In this document: positions 1 through 6,277 of the stretch, in pieces
Position numbering within the stretch: the stretch's first letter is position 1
Layout of the letters: each line of letters begins with the position of its first letter
Source: an uncultured Acidobacteriota bacterium
GTDB taxonomy: Bacteria > Acidobacteriota > Blastocatellia > Pyrinomonadales > Pyrinomonadaceae
Reading direction: 5' to 3'
DNA: 13,641 bases
Assembly: GCA_946480545.1 (NCBI GenBank)
Contig: CAMLKY010000008.1
Coordinates: 1-13,641 of the forward strand
The notes under the pieces: generated by a model
What the model saw: only the letters and a program-made list of their open reading frames with translations
Told to the model about the DNA's origin: nothing
Databases searched by the model: none
Program-made: the position numbers and the translations under genes

Positions 1-377
1 ACCCCGACAATCCAAAGCCGCATCAGGATCTCGGCCGCCGCGTCCGAGACGCGACCGCCGGCAACGATCCCGTTCATCAGAACGAAAAGCAGGATCATCA
101 GGCCGATACCGACGCTCGCCGTAATAACCCCGGCCTTGATCTCACGCAGACGCTTTATGTCAGGCGTAAGGCCCTGCAGCTCGTCGAGCTTTGCCTGATG
201 CTTTATCGCGTCTTCACTCGACATAAACATCTCGGCGACCCATGTCCGACTCCAGTCGAATTTGTCATCAGCACTGCGTGTCGCCATCACCTGCCGCAGT
301 GCCTGCAGATTTGCGCCGCACGATTTGCAGAATTTCAATTCGTCGCTCTGTGTTGATCCGCACTGTGGACAAAACAT
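1..377 (-). CDS. Zinc-ribbon membrane protein, 5' part only
   Basis: An open frame reads leftward from ATG at 377-375 and leaves the window without a stop, so about 125 N-terminal residues are visible. It begins MFCPQCGSTQSDELKFCKSC, a short zinc ribbon with CPQC and CKSC pairs at Cys3/Cys6 and Cys17/Cys20. A charged linker follows (about residues 35-80). Then comes one hydrophobic stretch (about 82-103, rich in Ile, Leu, Val and Met), likely a membrane helix. A purine-rich GGGA lies 3 nt upstream of the ATG and supports this start. The layout (N-terminal zinc ribbon, linker, membrane helix) is common in bacterial 'zinc-ribbon domain-containing' proteins of unknown role; I do not recognise a specific family. 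It is divergent from the gene at 435 with a 57-nt gap. Confidence 0.75.
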   Translation of the reverse strand, partial: MFCPQCGSTQSDELKFCKSCGANLQALRQVMATRSADDKFDWSRTWVAEMFMSSEDAIKHQAKLDELQGLTPDIKRLREIKAGVITASVGIGLMILLFVLMNGIVAGGRVSDAAAEILMRLWIVG

Positions 378-385
378 AGTTCCCT

Positions 386-391
386 TATAAT
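386..391 (+). promoter_or_regulatory. Candidate -10 box for the gene at 435
   Basis: A perfect TATAAT hexamer lies 44 nt upstream of the GTG at 435, in the short gap between divergent genes. The best -35-like hexamer, TGGACA at 366-371, sits only 14 nt upstream, which is shorter than normal. The box is therefore plausible but unproven. The same A/T-rich patch could serve the minus-strand gene only if its transcript were nearly leaderless. Confidence 0.35.
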
Positions 392-434
392 ACCCCTCGG
401 AAATTACGTCCAGCAGCAGGATAATGTTCGCCAG

Positions 435-893
435 GTGAAATTCAAGGCTGAGATATACAAGATCGGTATCAACCCGGTAATCGATCCGCCCGATGATGTG
501 CTCGCCGTTATTTTCGAGCAAGCCGGGAGATCGAAAGGTCCGATACCAGTTCGTGGAAAGCTTAATGGTGCCGCCTTCATACAGACCCTTGTTAAGTATC
601 AGGCGGCGTGGCGGCTTTATGTGAATGGCCCGATGCTCGAAGACTCGGGCCTGACGGTCGGCGATACGGCACGCGTCGAAGTAGAATTCGACCCCGAGCC
701 TCGCGAGGTGCCCGAACCCGAAGCCCTGGCGGCGGCCCTGCGGAAAAATGCAAAGGCAAAGGCGGCACTCGATAAGTTGCCGCCTTCGCGTCGGAAAGAG
801 ATCTTTCGCTATATCGGTTCGTTGAAGTCCGAGACCGCGATCGAGAAAAATGTCGCTCGCGTTATCGAACAGCTTCGCGGCCGCACCCCGTAG
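435..893 (+). CDS. DUF1905 / YdeI-OmpD-associated family protein
   Basis: A 152-aa soluble protein with two regions I recognise. Residues about 1-90 resemble DUF1905, a small beta-barrel-like domain, with the typical RGKLNGAAFIQTLVKY and LTVGDTARVEVEFDPEPR stretches. Residues about 92-150 resemble the OmdA/YdeI C-terminal helical domain, with LPPSRRKEIFRYI followed by a run ending VARVIEQLRG. Members of the family have been linked to bacteriocin protection and OmpD, but the biochemical role is unknown. The start is GTG: no ATG exists in frame upstream. An AGCAGGA purine run at 415-421 is 13 nt away, which is rather far. A 4-codon reading frame (ATG at 424, stop TGA at 436-438) overlaps the GTG and could couple initiation. 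The stop TAG at 891-893 directly abuts the stop of the convergent response regulator. Confidence 0.8.
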   Translation: MKFKAEIYKIGINPVIDPPDDVLAVIFEQAGRSKGPIPVRGKLNGAAFIQTLVKYQAAWRLYVNGPMLEDSGLTVGDTARVEVEFDPEPREVPEPEALAAALRKNAKAKAALDKLPPSRRKEIFRYIGSLKSETAIEKNVARVIEQLRGRTP

Positions 894-1898
894 TTATGCG
901 ACGGAGAAAACCCCGTCAGGCATCAGACTCTCCAATCGTCCTTCGGTCAACAATTTCGAAAATGCGTTGACGACCTCGGGATCGAATTCGCACCCGTCAT
1001 CTGCCTGCAGCCGCATTATCGCTTCGTGCGGCGCGAGTTGTTCCGTATCACTCGAGTCCGAGGACACCATCGAATCGAAAGCCCTAGCCGCTGCCACGAT
1101 CCGTGAGGCGAGCGGAATACGTGAGCCGGTCAAAGCCGCCGGCCCGGAACCGTCAAAGCGCTCCGAAAGGCAGCGGATCGCGTCGACGACCTCCTCAAGG
1201 CCAGGCATGTCGGCGAGCAGTCCCAGTCCGCGTTCTCGGGAGAGTTCTAGTTGAATGTTCGGCGTGTTGATCGGGTCAGCCGGGCTGTGAAGATCGGCGA
1301 AGCCGTGGAGCGACGCGGCATTTGATACGGTCTTGAGTTCGGCTGCATCGAGATCGAGAACTCCGCCGACCGCGAACGAGATTTCGCGTATCCGCTCCGA
1401 CCGCTTGGCCACCTGCGCATTGTGTAAGCAGAGCAGTTCTGCAGCGAGTCTTACAAACCCGGACTCGGCGCTCGCGAGTCGTTCGTGGAGTCGCTGATTC
1501 TCCTGGTTCAGCCGGTGTTGGGCACGTATCGTCTCGTGATGTGACAGACCCCGCTTCACCGTCTGAAGCAGATCCGCGCCGTCCCACGGCTTTGTTACAT
1601 ACTTATAGACAACGTTCGAATTCAGTGCTTCGACCAGATCAGACACATCGGTATAGCCGGTTAGAATTATCCGGACACAGTGTGGGCGAAGCTCGGCCGA
1701 CCGCTTTAGAAACTCGACACCGGTCATTCCAGGCATTCGCTGGTCAGAAATTATCAGGGCTATATCGTGGATCGTCAGCAGCTCCAACCCTTCGGCTCCG
1801 GATTGAGCGGACACGACCTCAAAGTGATTGCGGAGGGCCCGTTCGAGTAGGCGCGTGTTTGCCGGTTCGTCATCTACAACTAGGATCTTGTGGTTCAT
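894..1898 (-). CDS. Response regulator with degenerate HD-GYP-like output domain
   Basis: A 334-aa protein. Residues 1-120 are a complete receiver domain: acidic pocket Asp9/Asp10, phosphoacceptor Asp52 in SDQRMPGMTG, Thr80 and Lys103 in KYVTKPW. A coiled-coil-like linker follows (about 120-150). Residues about 155-330 align by eye with the HD-GYP cyclic-di-GMP phosphodiesterase domain of RpfG-type regulators, but the metal ligands are gone. The HD pair reads HG (His198-Gly199), the usual HHE before the DGSG motif reads LSE, and GYP reads GPA (DGSGPA, 249-254). The later RIPLASRIVAAARAFDSM segment is still family-like. I infer a phosphorylation-controlled protein that is probably catalytically dead and acts by binding. 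It lies 15 nt downstream of the kinase at 1914-3257 and is presumably its co-transcribed partner. No convincing ribosome binding site precedes the ATG. Confidence 0.85.
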   Translation of the reverse strand: MNHKILVVDDEPANTRLLERALRNHFEVVSAQSGAEGLELLTIHDIALIISDQRMPGMTGVEFLKRSAELRPHCVRIILTGYTDVSDLVEALNSNVVYKYVTKPWDGADLLQTVKRGLSHHETIRAQHRLNQENQRLHERLASAESGFVRLAAELLCLHNAQVAKRSERIREISFAVGGVLDLDAAELKTVSNAASLHGFADLHSPADPINTPNIQLELSRERGLGLLADMPGLEEVVDAIRCLSERFDGSGPAALTGSRIPLASRIVAAARAFDSMVSSDSSDTEQLAPHEAIMRLQADDGCEFDPEVVNAFSKLLTEGRLESLMPDGVFSVA

Positions 1899-1913
1899 GA
1901 TTGAATACGAATT

Positions 1914-3257
1914 TTATTGCTCTACGGGTTGGATTTCAGGGAGTCTCGCCCTGCCCGTTGGCAGCGTAACCGTGAAGGTTGTACCTTTGCCCACCGCTGT
2001 TCGGACATCGATCTTTCCGGAGTGGCGTTCCACGATACTGAATGTGATCGAGAGCCCGAGACCGGTGCCTTCTCCCACTGGTTTGGTGGTGTAGAACGGA
2101 TCGAATATATGCTCAAGATGCTGCTGCGGGATACCGCACCCGGTATCGCTGATCGAAACCTCGACCGCTTCACCGTTTAGTTGCGTGGAGATCGTGATCT
2201 CGCCCCCGTTGGCGCTTACCGCCTGGGCCGCGTTTGCGAGCAGGTTCATCCAGACCTGATTCAACTGACCAGAGTAACCCTCGATCTTCGGGATCTCCCC
2301 GAAATTACGAACGAGCGATATCTTATCGGCGCTGAAGTACCTCGAGAGAATGCGTACCGTGGAGTTGATTCCCTCGTGGATGTCGATCTCCTTGAACTCT
2401 GCCTCGTCGAGGCGCGAAAACGTGCGTAGATTTTGGACGATATCGCGAATACGTTCGGTGCCCTCGCGGCAGTCGGCGATCATCGACTCGAGATCCGCGA
2501 CGGTAGCCTCGTAGTGAATTTCTTTCTTGATCGCCGCTACGGCGGCCGCGGCTTCCTCGCCCAGATCTGTTTCGTCGTAGAACTTCAGCAGCCTGACAAG
2601 ATCGGCGATGGCAACACCCATTAGGTCGAGGTTGCCGTGGACAAATCCTGCGGGATTGTTCAGCTCATGCGCCACCCCGGCGGCGAGCTGGCCGAGCGAC
2701 GCCATCTTTGCACTCTGTACTATCTGGGCCTGGAGGACCTGTAGTTGCGCCTTGCCCTCGGCCAGCTCGACGGTACGTGCTTCGAGATCCGCTTTGTAGC
2801 GGGCCGCTTTGCGGAGAAGTGTTCTGCGTTCGAGCGCACGTTCGACGGTCAGGTCGAGCATGTACGGATCACACGGCTTGATAAGGTAATCGAAAGCGCC
2901 TTCGCGCATACTGTCTAGAACGGTCTGGGGCCGGTCTACTCCGGACACCATGATGACCGACGTTCCGGGATACTTCTCGACGACTTTCCGCAGCAGCTCG
3001 ACACCCGAGATCCCCGGCATCTGAATGTCCGCGATGACTACCGCGAAGTCTTCATCGCGGAGGCGGTCGAGTGCCGCCATGAAAGAATCGGCCTGACGGC
3101 AGTCGTATCGATCTGAAAGCTGTTGTGCGAACACGGCTCTGACGGTGGGTGAATCGTCCACGATAAGTATCCGGTCGCGTTCAGCATCGACCCTATCCGA
3201 CAGTGGCGGTCGGGTGGCGGCCTGTGTCATCAACCTTGCGGGCATCGAGTTTCTCAT
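1914..3257 (-). CDS. Hybrid receiver-histidine kinase (soluble)
   Basis: A 447-aa two-component kinase with no signal peptide, membrane helix or extracellular sensor. Residues about 28-140 form a receiver domain (Asp34/Asp35, phosphoacceptor Asp77 in ADIQMPGISG, Ser105, Lys127 in LIKP). A coiled-coil region follows (about 140-185). The dimerisation and phosphoacceptor helix has the H-box AAGVAHELNNP (His197). The ATPase domain has an N-box NLLANAAQAV (Asn338, Asn342), a G1 box DTGCGIP (371-377), an F-box IFDPFYTTKP (384-393) and a G2 box GEGTGLGLSI (395-404). All catalytic motifs are intact. This REC-HK order suggests it is switched by phosphorelay from another kinase, or docks as a cytosolic integrator. 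Starts at Met5 (3245) or Met10 (3230) are also possible; an AAGG lies just upstream of Met10, whereas Met1 has no clear ribosome binding site. It is the first gene of an operon with the regulator at 894-1898. Confidence 0.92.
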   Translation of the reverse strand: MRNSMPARLMTQAATRPPLSDRVDAERDRILIVDDSPTVRAVFAQQLSDRYDCRQADSFMAALDRLRDEDFAVVIADIQMPGISGVELLRKVVEKYPGTSVIMVSGVDRPQTVLDSMREGAFDYLIKPCDPYMLDLTVERALERRTLLRKAARYKADLEARTVELAEGKAQLQVLQAQIVQSAKMASLGQLAAGVAHELNNPAGFVHGNLDLMGVAIADLVRLLKFYDETDLGEEAAAAVAAIKKEIHYEATVADLESMIADCREGTERIRDIVQNLRTFSRLDEAEFKEIDIHEGINSTVRILSRYFSADKISLVRNFGEIPKIEGYSGQLNQVWMNLLANAAQAVSANGGEITISTQLNGEAVEVSISDTGCGIPQQHLEHIFDPFYTTKPVGEGTGLGLSITFSIVERHSGKIDVRTAVGKGTTFTVTLPTGRARLPEIQPVEQ

Positions 3258-3453
3258 GGGAGGCAGTTCGTTCTTGTGATTTCCCGCGGACGAGCGCGGA
3301 GTATTAGATCATCGATAAAGACTTGATGGCTTACGTGGAGAGCTGACTTGAGGAATTGGCTCGTCTCGAACGTTGGTGAAACGCGTAACGGATCGTAAGC
3401 AAAAACACGAAATGGCGATCTGGAGGAGCTTCGGGAGCTCGGTTTCGCCTGCA

Positions 3454-3491
3454 TCAATGATTCACTATCGGCGGTGAATCCGTCAATGATT
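3454..3491. promoter_or_regulatory. Operator-like palindrome inside a direct repeat
   Basis: A perfect 7-bp inverted repeat, GATTCAC (3459-3465) and GTGAATC (3474-3480), is separated by 8 nt. It is bracketed by two copies of the 9-mer TCAATGATT (3454-3462 and 3483-3491), 29 nt apart start to start. On the minus strand a TTGACG hexamer (3486-3481) abuts the palindrome, so a bound regulator would sit where kinase-operon transcription might start. A T-run follows at 3490-3495, so a weak plus-strand hairpin is an alternative reading. Functional role is inferred from symmetry only. Confidence 0.35.
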
Positions 3492-3521
3492 TTTTGTTTC
3501 CTTCAGACAAACGCCGTCGGG

Positions 3522-3566
3522 TTTGCCGATTAACTCTCGTTTCTGTAGCCTTATGCTTTCGGCAAA
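3522..3566. promoter_or_regulatory. 8-bp inverted repeat upstream of murI
   Basis: TTTGCCGA (3522-3529) and its exact reverse complement TCGGCAAA (3559-3566) are 29 nt apart and flank the only promoter-like hexamers upstream of murI. The right arm ends 18 nt before the GTG start. This could be a pair of operator half-sites or a long-loop leader hairpin. An 8-bp match at this distance could also be chance. Confidence 0.2.
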
Positions 3567-3584
3567 GTATCGCCGCCCTTTGTT

Positions 3585-4433
3585 GTGAGAGATTTACCGA
3601 TCGGTATCTTTGATTCCGGCGTCGGGGGACTTACAGTCTACCGAGCTCTGCACGACCGTCTGCCGAACGAGCGGTTCGTCTATCTCGGCGACACGGCGCG
3701 AGTGCCGTACGGGACAAAGTCGCTTGCGACAGTCGAACGATATGCGATCGAGAACTCCGAATTCCTGGCGTCTCTAGGCATCAAGCTGCTCGTCGTCGCG
3801 TGCAATACGGCGTCGGCGCTTGCTCTTCCGAAGATCCGCGAGCGGATCGGCATCGACGTCGTCGGTGTGATCGGACCCGGAGGAAGAAAGGCTGTCGCGG
3901 AAACGGCGGCCGAGACAAAAGCGCGGATCGCGGTGATCGCTACCGAGGCTACGATCGCGAGTAACGCATACGGTGACGCTATTCGACGGGCATCGGAATC
4001 TGCGAGCGTCTTTCAGGCCCCGTGCCCGCTGTTCGTTCCGCTTGCTGAAGAAGGTTGGACCGAAGAACCCGAGACTTTTTCGATCGCGGAAAAATATCTC
4101 AAGAAGGTGCGCGGATTCGAGCCACAGGCGTTAGTTCTCGGCTGCACGCATTATCCGATCCTGCGAGATGTGATCCAGAAAACGGTGGGGGCGCATGTTA
4201 AGCTAATTGACTCGGGCGAAGCCACGGCGGAGGAAGTGGAAGGACTGCTGGCATCCAGGGATCTCGGAAATCCAAATCTCGTATCCGGCGATAGGCTGCT
4301 CTGCGATGATCTTGACCACTTCTATGTCACGGATGCCGCCGAGCGATTCGCAAAAGTGGCGGAAAGGTTCCTCGGCACGACACCGAACAAGCTGGAGGCA
4401 ATAGAGGTATTCGGAAGTGACAAGCTGAGGTAG
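3585..4433 (+). CDS. murI: Glutamate racemase MurI
   Basis: A 282-aa cytoplasmic enzyme interconverting L- and D-glutamate, which supplies D-Glu for peptidoglycan precursors. The N-terminal IGIFDSGVGGLTV motif has Asp10 and Ser11. YLGDTARVPYG follows at 33-43. The two catalytic cysteines are both present, Cys73 in VVACNTAS and Cys187 in LVLGCTHYP, as is the PLAEEGW segment with Glu155. Length is normal for the family. The usual GVIEPG stretch reads GVIGPG here (Gly97), a minor departure. The GTG start is chosen because the conserved IGIFDSG motif begins at residue 6 and no upstream ATG is in frame; the ribosome binding site is weak. It is the first gene of the plus-strand run murI-rph-fabG-rhomboid-trmB; murI and rph are neighbours in several bacterial lineages. 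Confidence 0.96.
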   Translation: MRDLPIGIFDSGVGGLTVYRALHDRLPNERFVYLGDTARVPYGTKSLATVERYAIENSEFLASLGIKLLVVACNTASALALPKIRERIGIDVVGVIGPGGRKAVAETAAETKARIAVIATEATIASNAYGDAIRRASESASVFQAPCPLFVPLAEEGWTEEPETFSIAEKYLKKVRGFEPQALVLGCTHYPILRDVIQKTVGAHVKLIDSGEATAEEVEGLLASRDLGNPNLVSGDRLLCDDLDHFYVTDAAERFAKVAERFLGTTPNKLEAIEVFGSDKLR

Positions 4434-4435
4434 TT

Positions 4436-4470
4436 GTTGTTCGTGGTTCGTGGTTCGTTGTTCGTTGTAG
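4436..4470 (+). repeat. NNNGTTY heptamer array, left arm (murI-rph)
   Basis: Perfect period-7 repeats begin 2 nt after the murI stop: GTTGTTC (4436), GTGGTTC (4443), GTGGTTC (4450), GTTGTTC (4457), then a diverged unit GTTGTAG (4464). The four good units are the reverse complement, in mirrored order, of the array at 4627-4654. The gap can therefore fold end to end as DNA cruciform or RNA. The same heptamer words recur in the glpX-ppsA gap. Confidence 0.85.
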
Positions 4471-4482
4471 CTTGGTATACAG

Positions 4483-4598
4483 CGACTCGAGTCGGTACCG
4501 TCCGCGTGAGCGGGCGGTCGAACCTCGACGGCGAGCAGAGTTGCCTTGATGTCCGGCGCTGACCCCTCCGCTCACGCGGAGGGTACCGACTCGCGTCG
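4483..4598. repeat. Inverted pair of REP-like hairpins (BIME-like)
   Basis: Two copies of a 37-38 nt unit face each other: 4483-4519 on the plus strand and 4598-4561 on the minus strand, with only a few differences. Each contains GAGTCGGTACC followed by its own GC-rich hairpin with a GTGA loop. The right one is perfect (stem CCCTCCGC/GCGGAGGG, 4564-4583). The left has one mismatch that would be a G-U pair in RNA (CCGTCCGC/GCGGGCGG, 4498-4517). A 12-bp perfect palindrome CGACTCGAGTCG (4483-4494) opens the left copy. A 41-nt spacer with no obvious signal separates the copies. This head-to-head architecture is that of bacterial REP/BIME elements, which are mobilised by RAYT transposases in other phyla. 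No RAYT gene lies in this window. Confidence 0.8.
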
Positions 4599-4626
4599 TA
4601 CACAACGAACGATGACCACGATCGAC

Positions 4627-4660
4627 GAACAACGAACAACGAACCACGAACCACGAACGA
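4627..4660 (-). repeat. NNNGTTY heptamer array, right arm (murI-rph)
   Basis: Units GAACAAC (4627), GAACAAC (4634), GAACCAC (4641), GAACCAC (4648) and a partial GAACGA (4655-4660) run straight into the rph ATG at 4661. Read on the minus strand they are the same GTTGTTC/GTGGTTC words as the left arm, in mirrored order. The repeat itself therefore occupies the place of the rph ribosome binding site, and no AGGAGG-like sequence is visible there. Confidence 0.85.
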
Positions 4661-5380
4661 ATGACTTACATAAGACCTGACGGCCGTGCCGTCGACCAGA
4701 TACGAACTACGAAGATCACGCCGAACATCTCGCCGTACGCCGAGGGTTCGGCGTTGATAGAGGTCGGGGGGACAAAGGTCATCTGCACCGCGAGCGTCGA
4801 GGATCGCGTACCGATGTTCCTGCGGAACAAGGGTGTGGGCTGGGTGACCGCGGAGTATGCGATGCTGCCGCGAGCGACGAACACCCGAACGCAGCGTGAG
4901 ACACAGAGACCCTCGGGCCGGACGCAGGAGATACAGAGGCTTATAGGTCGAAGCCTGCGAGCGATCGTGGATACGAAGCTTCTTGGCGAGCGTCAGGTCA
5001 TGATCGACTGTGATGTCATACAGGCCGATGGCGGTACGCGCTGTGCGTCGATAACGGGAGCCTATGTCGCGCTCGCTCTCGCATGCCGAAAGCTTGTGCG
5101 GAATTCGGTTCTCAAGACATCACCTCTATTGAGCGAGGTTGCCGCGGTGAGTGTGGGCGTGTTGCAGGGAACCCCGATCCTAGATCTCGCATACGCCGAA
5201 GATTCCGAGGCCGAGGTCGATATGAACATCGTCTGCACCGGGGCGGGGAGGTTTATCGAGATCCAGGGCACGGCCGAGCGTGAGCCGTTCACGCGCGAGC
5301 AGATGAACGAGATGCTGGGAATGGCGGAGAAGGGAATCAATGATCTCTTTCTCATCCAGCGTATGGCGTTGGGTGAATAA
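4661..5380 (+). CDS. rph: Ribonuclease PH
   Basis: A 239-aa phosphorolytic 3'-5' exoribonuclease that trims tRNA precursors and works as a cytoplasmic hexameric ring. Hallmarks: the N-terminal [25 protein letters not shown] (about 60-73), [29 protein letters not shown], and the catalytic acidic segment [11 protein letters not shown] with Asp181 and Asp187. The phosphate-site GTAEREPFT segment follows. Length matches the single-domain bacterial enzyme exactly. The ATG at 4661 gives the canonical N-terminus, but no ribosome binding site precedes it because the heptamer repeat abuts the start codon. It probably shares a transcript with murI; the rdgB gene that often follows rph is absent, with fabG in its place. 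Confidence 0.97.
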   Translation: MTYIRPDGRAVDQIRTTKITPNISPYAEGSALIEVGGTKVICTASVEDRVPMFLRNKGVGWVTAEYAMLPRATNTRTQRETQRPSGRTQEIQRLIGRSLRAIVDTKLLGERQVMIDCDVIQADGGTRCASITGAYVALALACRKLVRNSVLKTSPLLSEVAAVSVGVLQGTPILDLAYAEDSEAEVDMNIVCTGAGRFIEIQGTAEREPFTREQMNEMLGMAEKGINDLFLIQRMALGE

Positions 5381-5389
5381 ATTGATTTG

Positions 5390-5461
5390 ACCGCGGAGAC
5401 GCCGAGGCGCAGAGAAACTAAAGGCATTAGCGAAGAGGTAGTGAATTTAGTCTCGCGTCTC
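5390..5461. repeat. Degenerate intergenic inverted repeat (rph-fabG)
   Basis: The left part, 5390-5422, is a purine-rich near-repetitive run starting ACCGCGGAGACGCCGAGG and ending AGAGAAACTAAA. The right part, 5446-5461 (TTTAGTCTCGCGTCTC), matches its reverse complement in order (TTTAGT, CTC, GCG, TCTC) but with pieces missing. I read it as a decayed member of the same kind of paired-arm intergenic repeats found elsewhere in the window. The remainder of the 109-nt rph-fabG gap holds nothing else I can name. Confidence 0.5.
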
Positions 5462-5489
5462 AGTTGCAAAGAAATATCCAAGCGAATCT

Positions 5490-6245
5490 ATGAGCGAAAA
5501 ACAATTCGAGGGAAAGTCGGCGATCGTTACCGGAGCGACACGCGGCATCGGTAAAGCGATCGCGACAGAGCTCGCACGACGCGGGGCTAACATCGCGTTC
5601 AACTATTCAAAGAGCGCGGACGAGGCCGATAAATTGAAGGGTGAGCTAGAAGCGCTTGGCGTGAAAGCTCATGCCGCGCAGTGCGACGTAGCCGACACTG
5701 CCGCGGCCGGCGAATTCGTCGCGCAGGTCAAAGAAGCCTTCGGCACCGTAGACTTTCTTATCAATAACGCCGGCATCACGCGCGATCAGTTGATCCTTCG
5801 CATGAAAGAGGAAGATTGGGATTCGGTCATCGATACAAATCTCAAAGGTGCGTGGAATTTTTCCAAACACGTGCTGCGGCCGATGATGCGGAACGAGAAC
5901 GGAGGATCCATCCTCAACATAACGTCGATCAGCGGCGTCGTCGGCATGCTCGGGCAATCCAACTATTCGGCGTCCAAGGCCGGTATGATCGGACTGACGA
6001 AGTCGTTGGCGAAAGAAGTCGCGACCAAAAAGATCACGGTCAACGCGCTCGCGCTCGGACTGGTCGAAACCGACATGGCCGCTGAGATGAACGCCGAGTA
6101 TCGCGAGAAGTTTCTCTCGATGGTCCCGCTCGGGCGTCTCGGGAATGTGCAGGAGGTTGCGGAGATCGCGTGCTTCATGCTCTCACCATCTGCTGCATAT
6201 ATAACCGGCCAGGTGATCCAGGCTGACGGCGGACTCGCGATGTAG
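5490..6245 (+). CDS. fabG: 3-oxoacyl-ACP reductase FabG (SDR family)
   Basis: A 251-aa classical short-chain dehydrogenase/reductase. The Rossmann motif TGATRGIGKA is at residues 14-23, and NNAG at 93-96 is followed by ITRDQLILRM, typical of FabG. The catalytic set is Asn118, Ser147, Tyr160 and Lys164 (YSASK), with the usual 13-residue Ser-Tyr spacing. The C-terminus ITGQVIQADGGLAM is also FabG-like. FabG reduces 3-oxoacyl-ACP with NADPH in fatty-acid elongation. Oddities: the normally conserved NAVAPG turn reads NALALG (Leu189), and no acpP, fabD or fabF lies beside it. Other SDR substrates remain possible. It starts 109 nt after rph behind a weak AAGCGA and ends 32 nt before the rhomboid gene, so co-transcription is plausible. 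Confidence 0.9.
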   Translation: MSEKQFEGKSAIVTGATRGIGKAIATELARRGANIAFNYSKSADEADKLKGELEALGVKAHAAQCDVADTAAAGEFVAQVKEAFGTVDFLINNAGITRDQLILRMKEEDWDSVIDTNLKGAWNFSKHVLRPMMRNENGGSILNITSISGVVGMLGQSNYSASKAGMIGLTKSLAKEVATKKITVNALALGLVETDMAAEMNAEYREKFLSMVPLGRLGNVQEVAEIACFMLSPSAAYITGQVIQADGGLAM

Positions 6246-6277
6246 TCATCTCACGCGCTGCGATGTAAGCTGAAGTT

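Larger units (their letters stand above)
3258..3584. other. Divergent intergenic region, kinase operon / murI
   Basis: This 327-bp gap should hold the start signals of both the minus-strand two-component operon and murI. I see no convincing gene in it. A 67-codon minus-strand frame here has an ordinary basic, unconserved-looking composition. The right half contains two symmetric motifs, listed separately at 3454-3491 and 3522-3566. No strong sigma-70 pair stands out. The best for murI is TTAACT (3530-3535) with TATGCT (3552-3557), 16 nt apart, each matching consensus at four of six positions. Confidence 0.5.

Noticed and set aside
850..1254. A 134-codon plus-strand frame opposite the response regulator, along with other long antisense frames over the kinase and VWA genes.
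   Set aside because: GC-rich coding DNA gives long shadow frames; the minus-strand products carry clear conserved motifs and the shadows do not.
3254..3457. A 67-codon minus-strand frame whose stop overlaps the kinase start as ATGA.
   Set aside because: The 4-nt overlap is suggestive, but the sequence is Ser/Arg-rich with no recognisable pattern or ribosome binding site, and the kinase has other plausible starts. I treat it as chance.
4322..4654. Minus-strand frames of about 106-110 codons over the end of murI and the gap.
   Set aside because: Their Arg/Thr/Asn-rich composition comes from the heptamer and hairpin repeats and from antisense of murI; no start signal or family resemblance.
4436..4660. 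CRISPR array.
   Set aside because: Units are 7 bp with no spacers, are inverted across the gap, and no cas gene is present.
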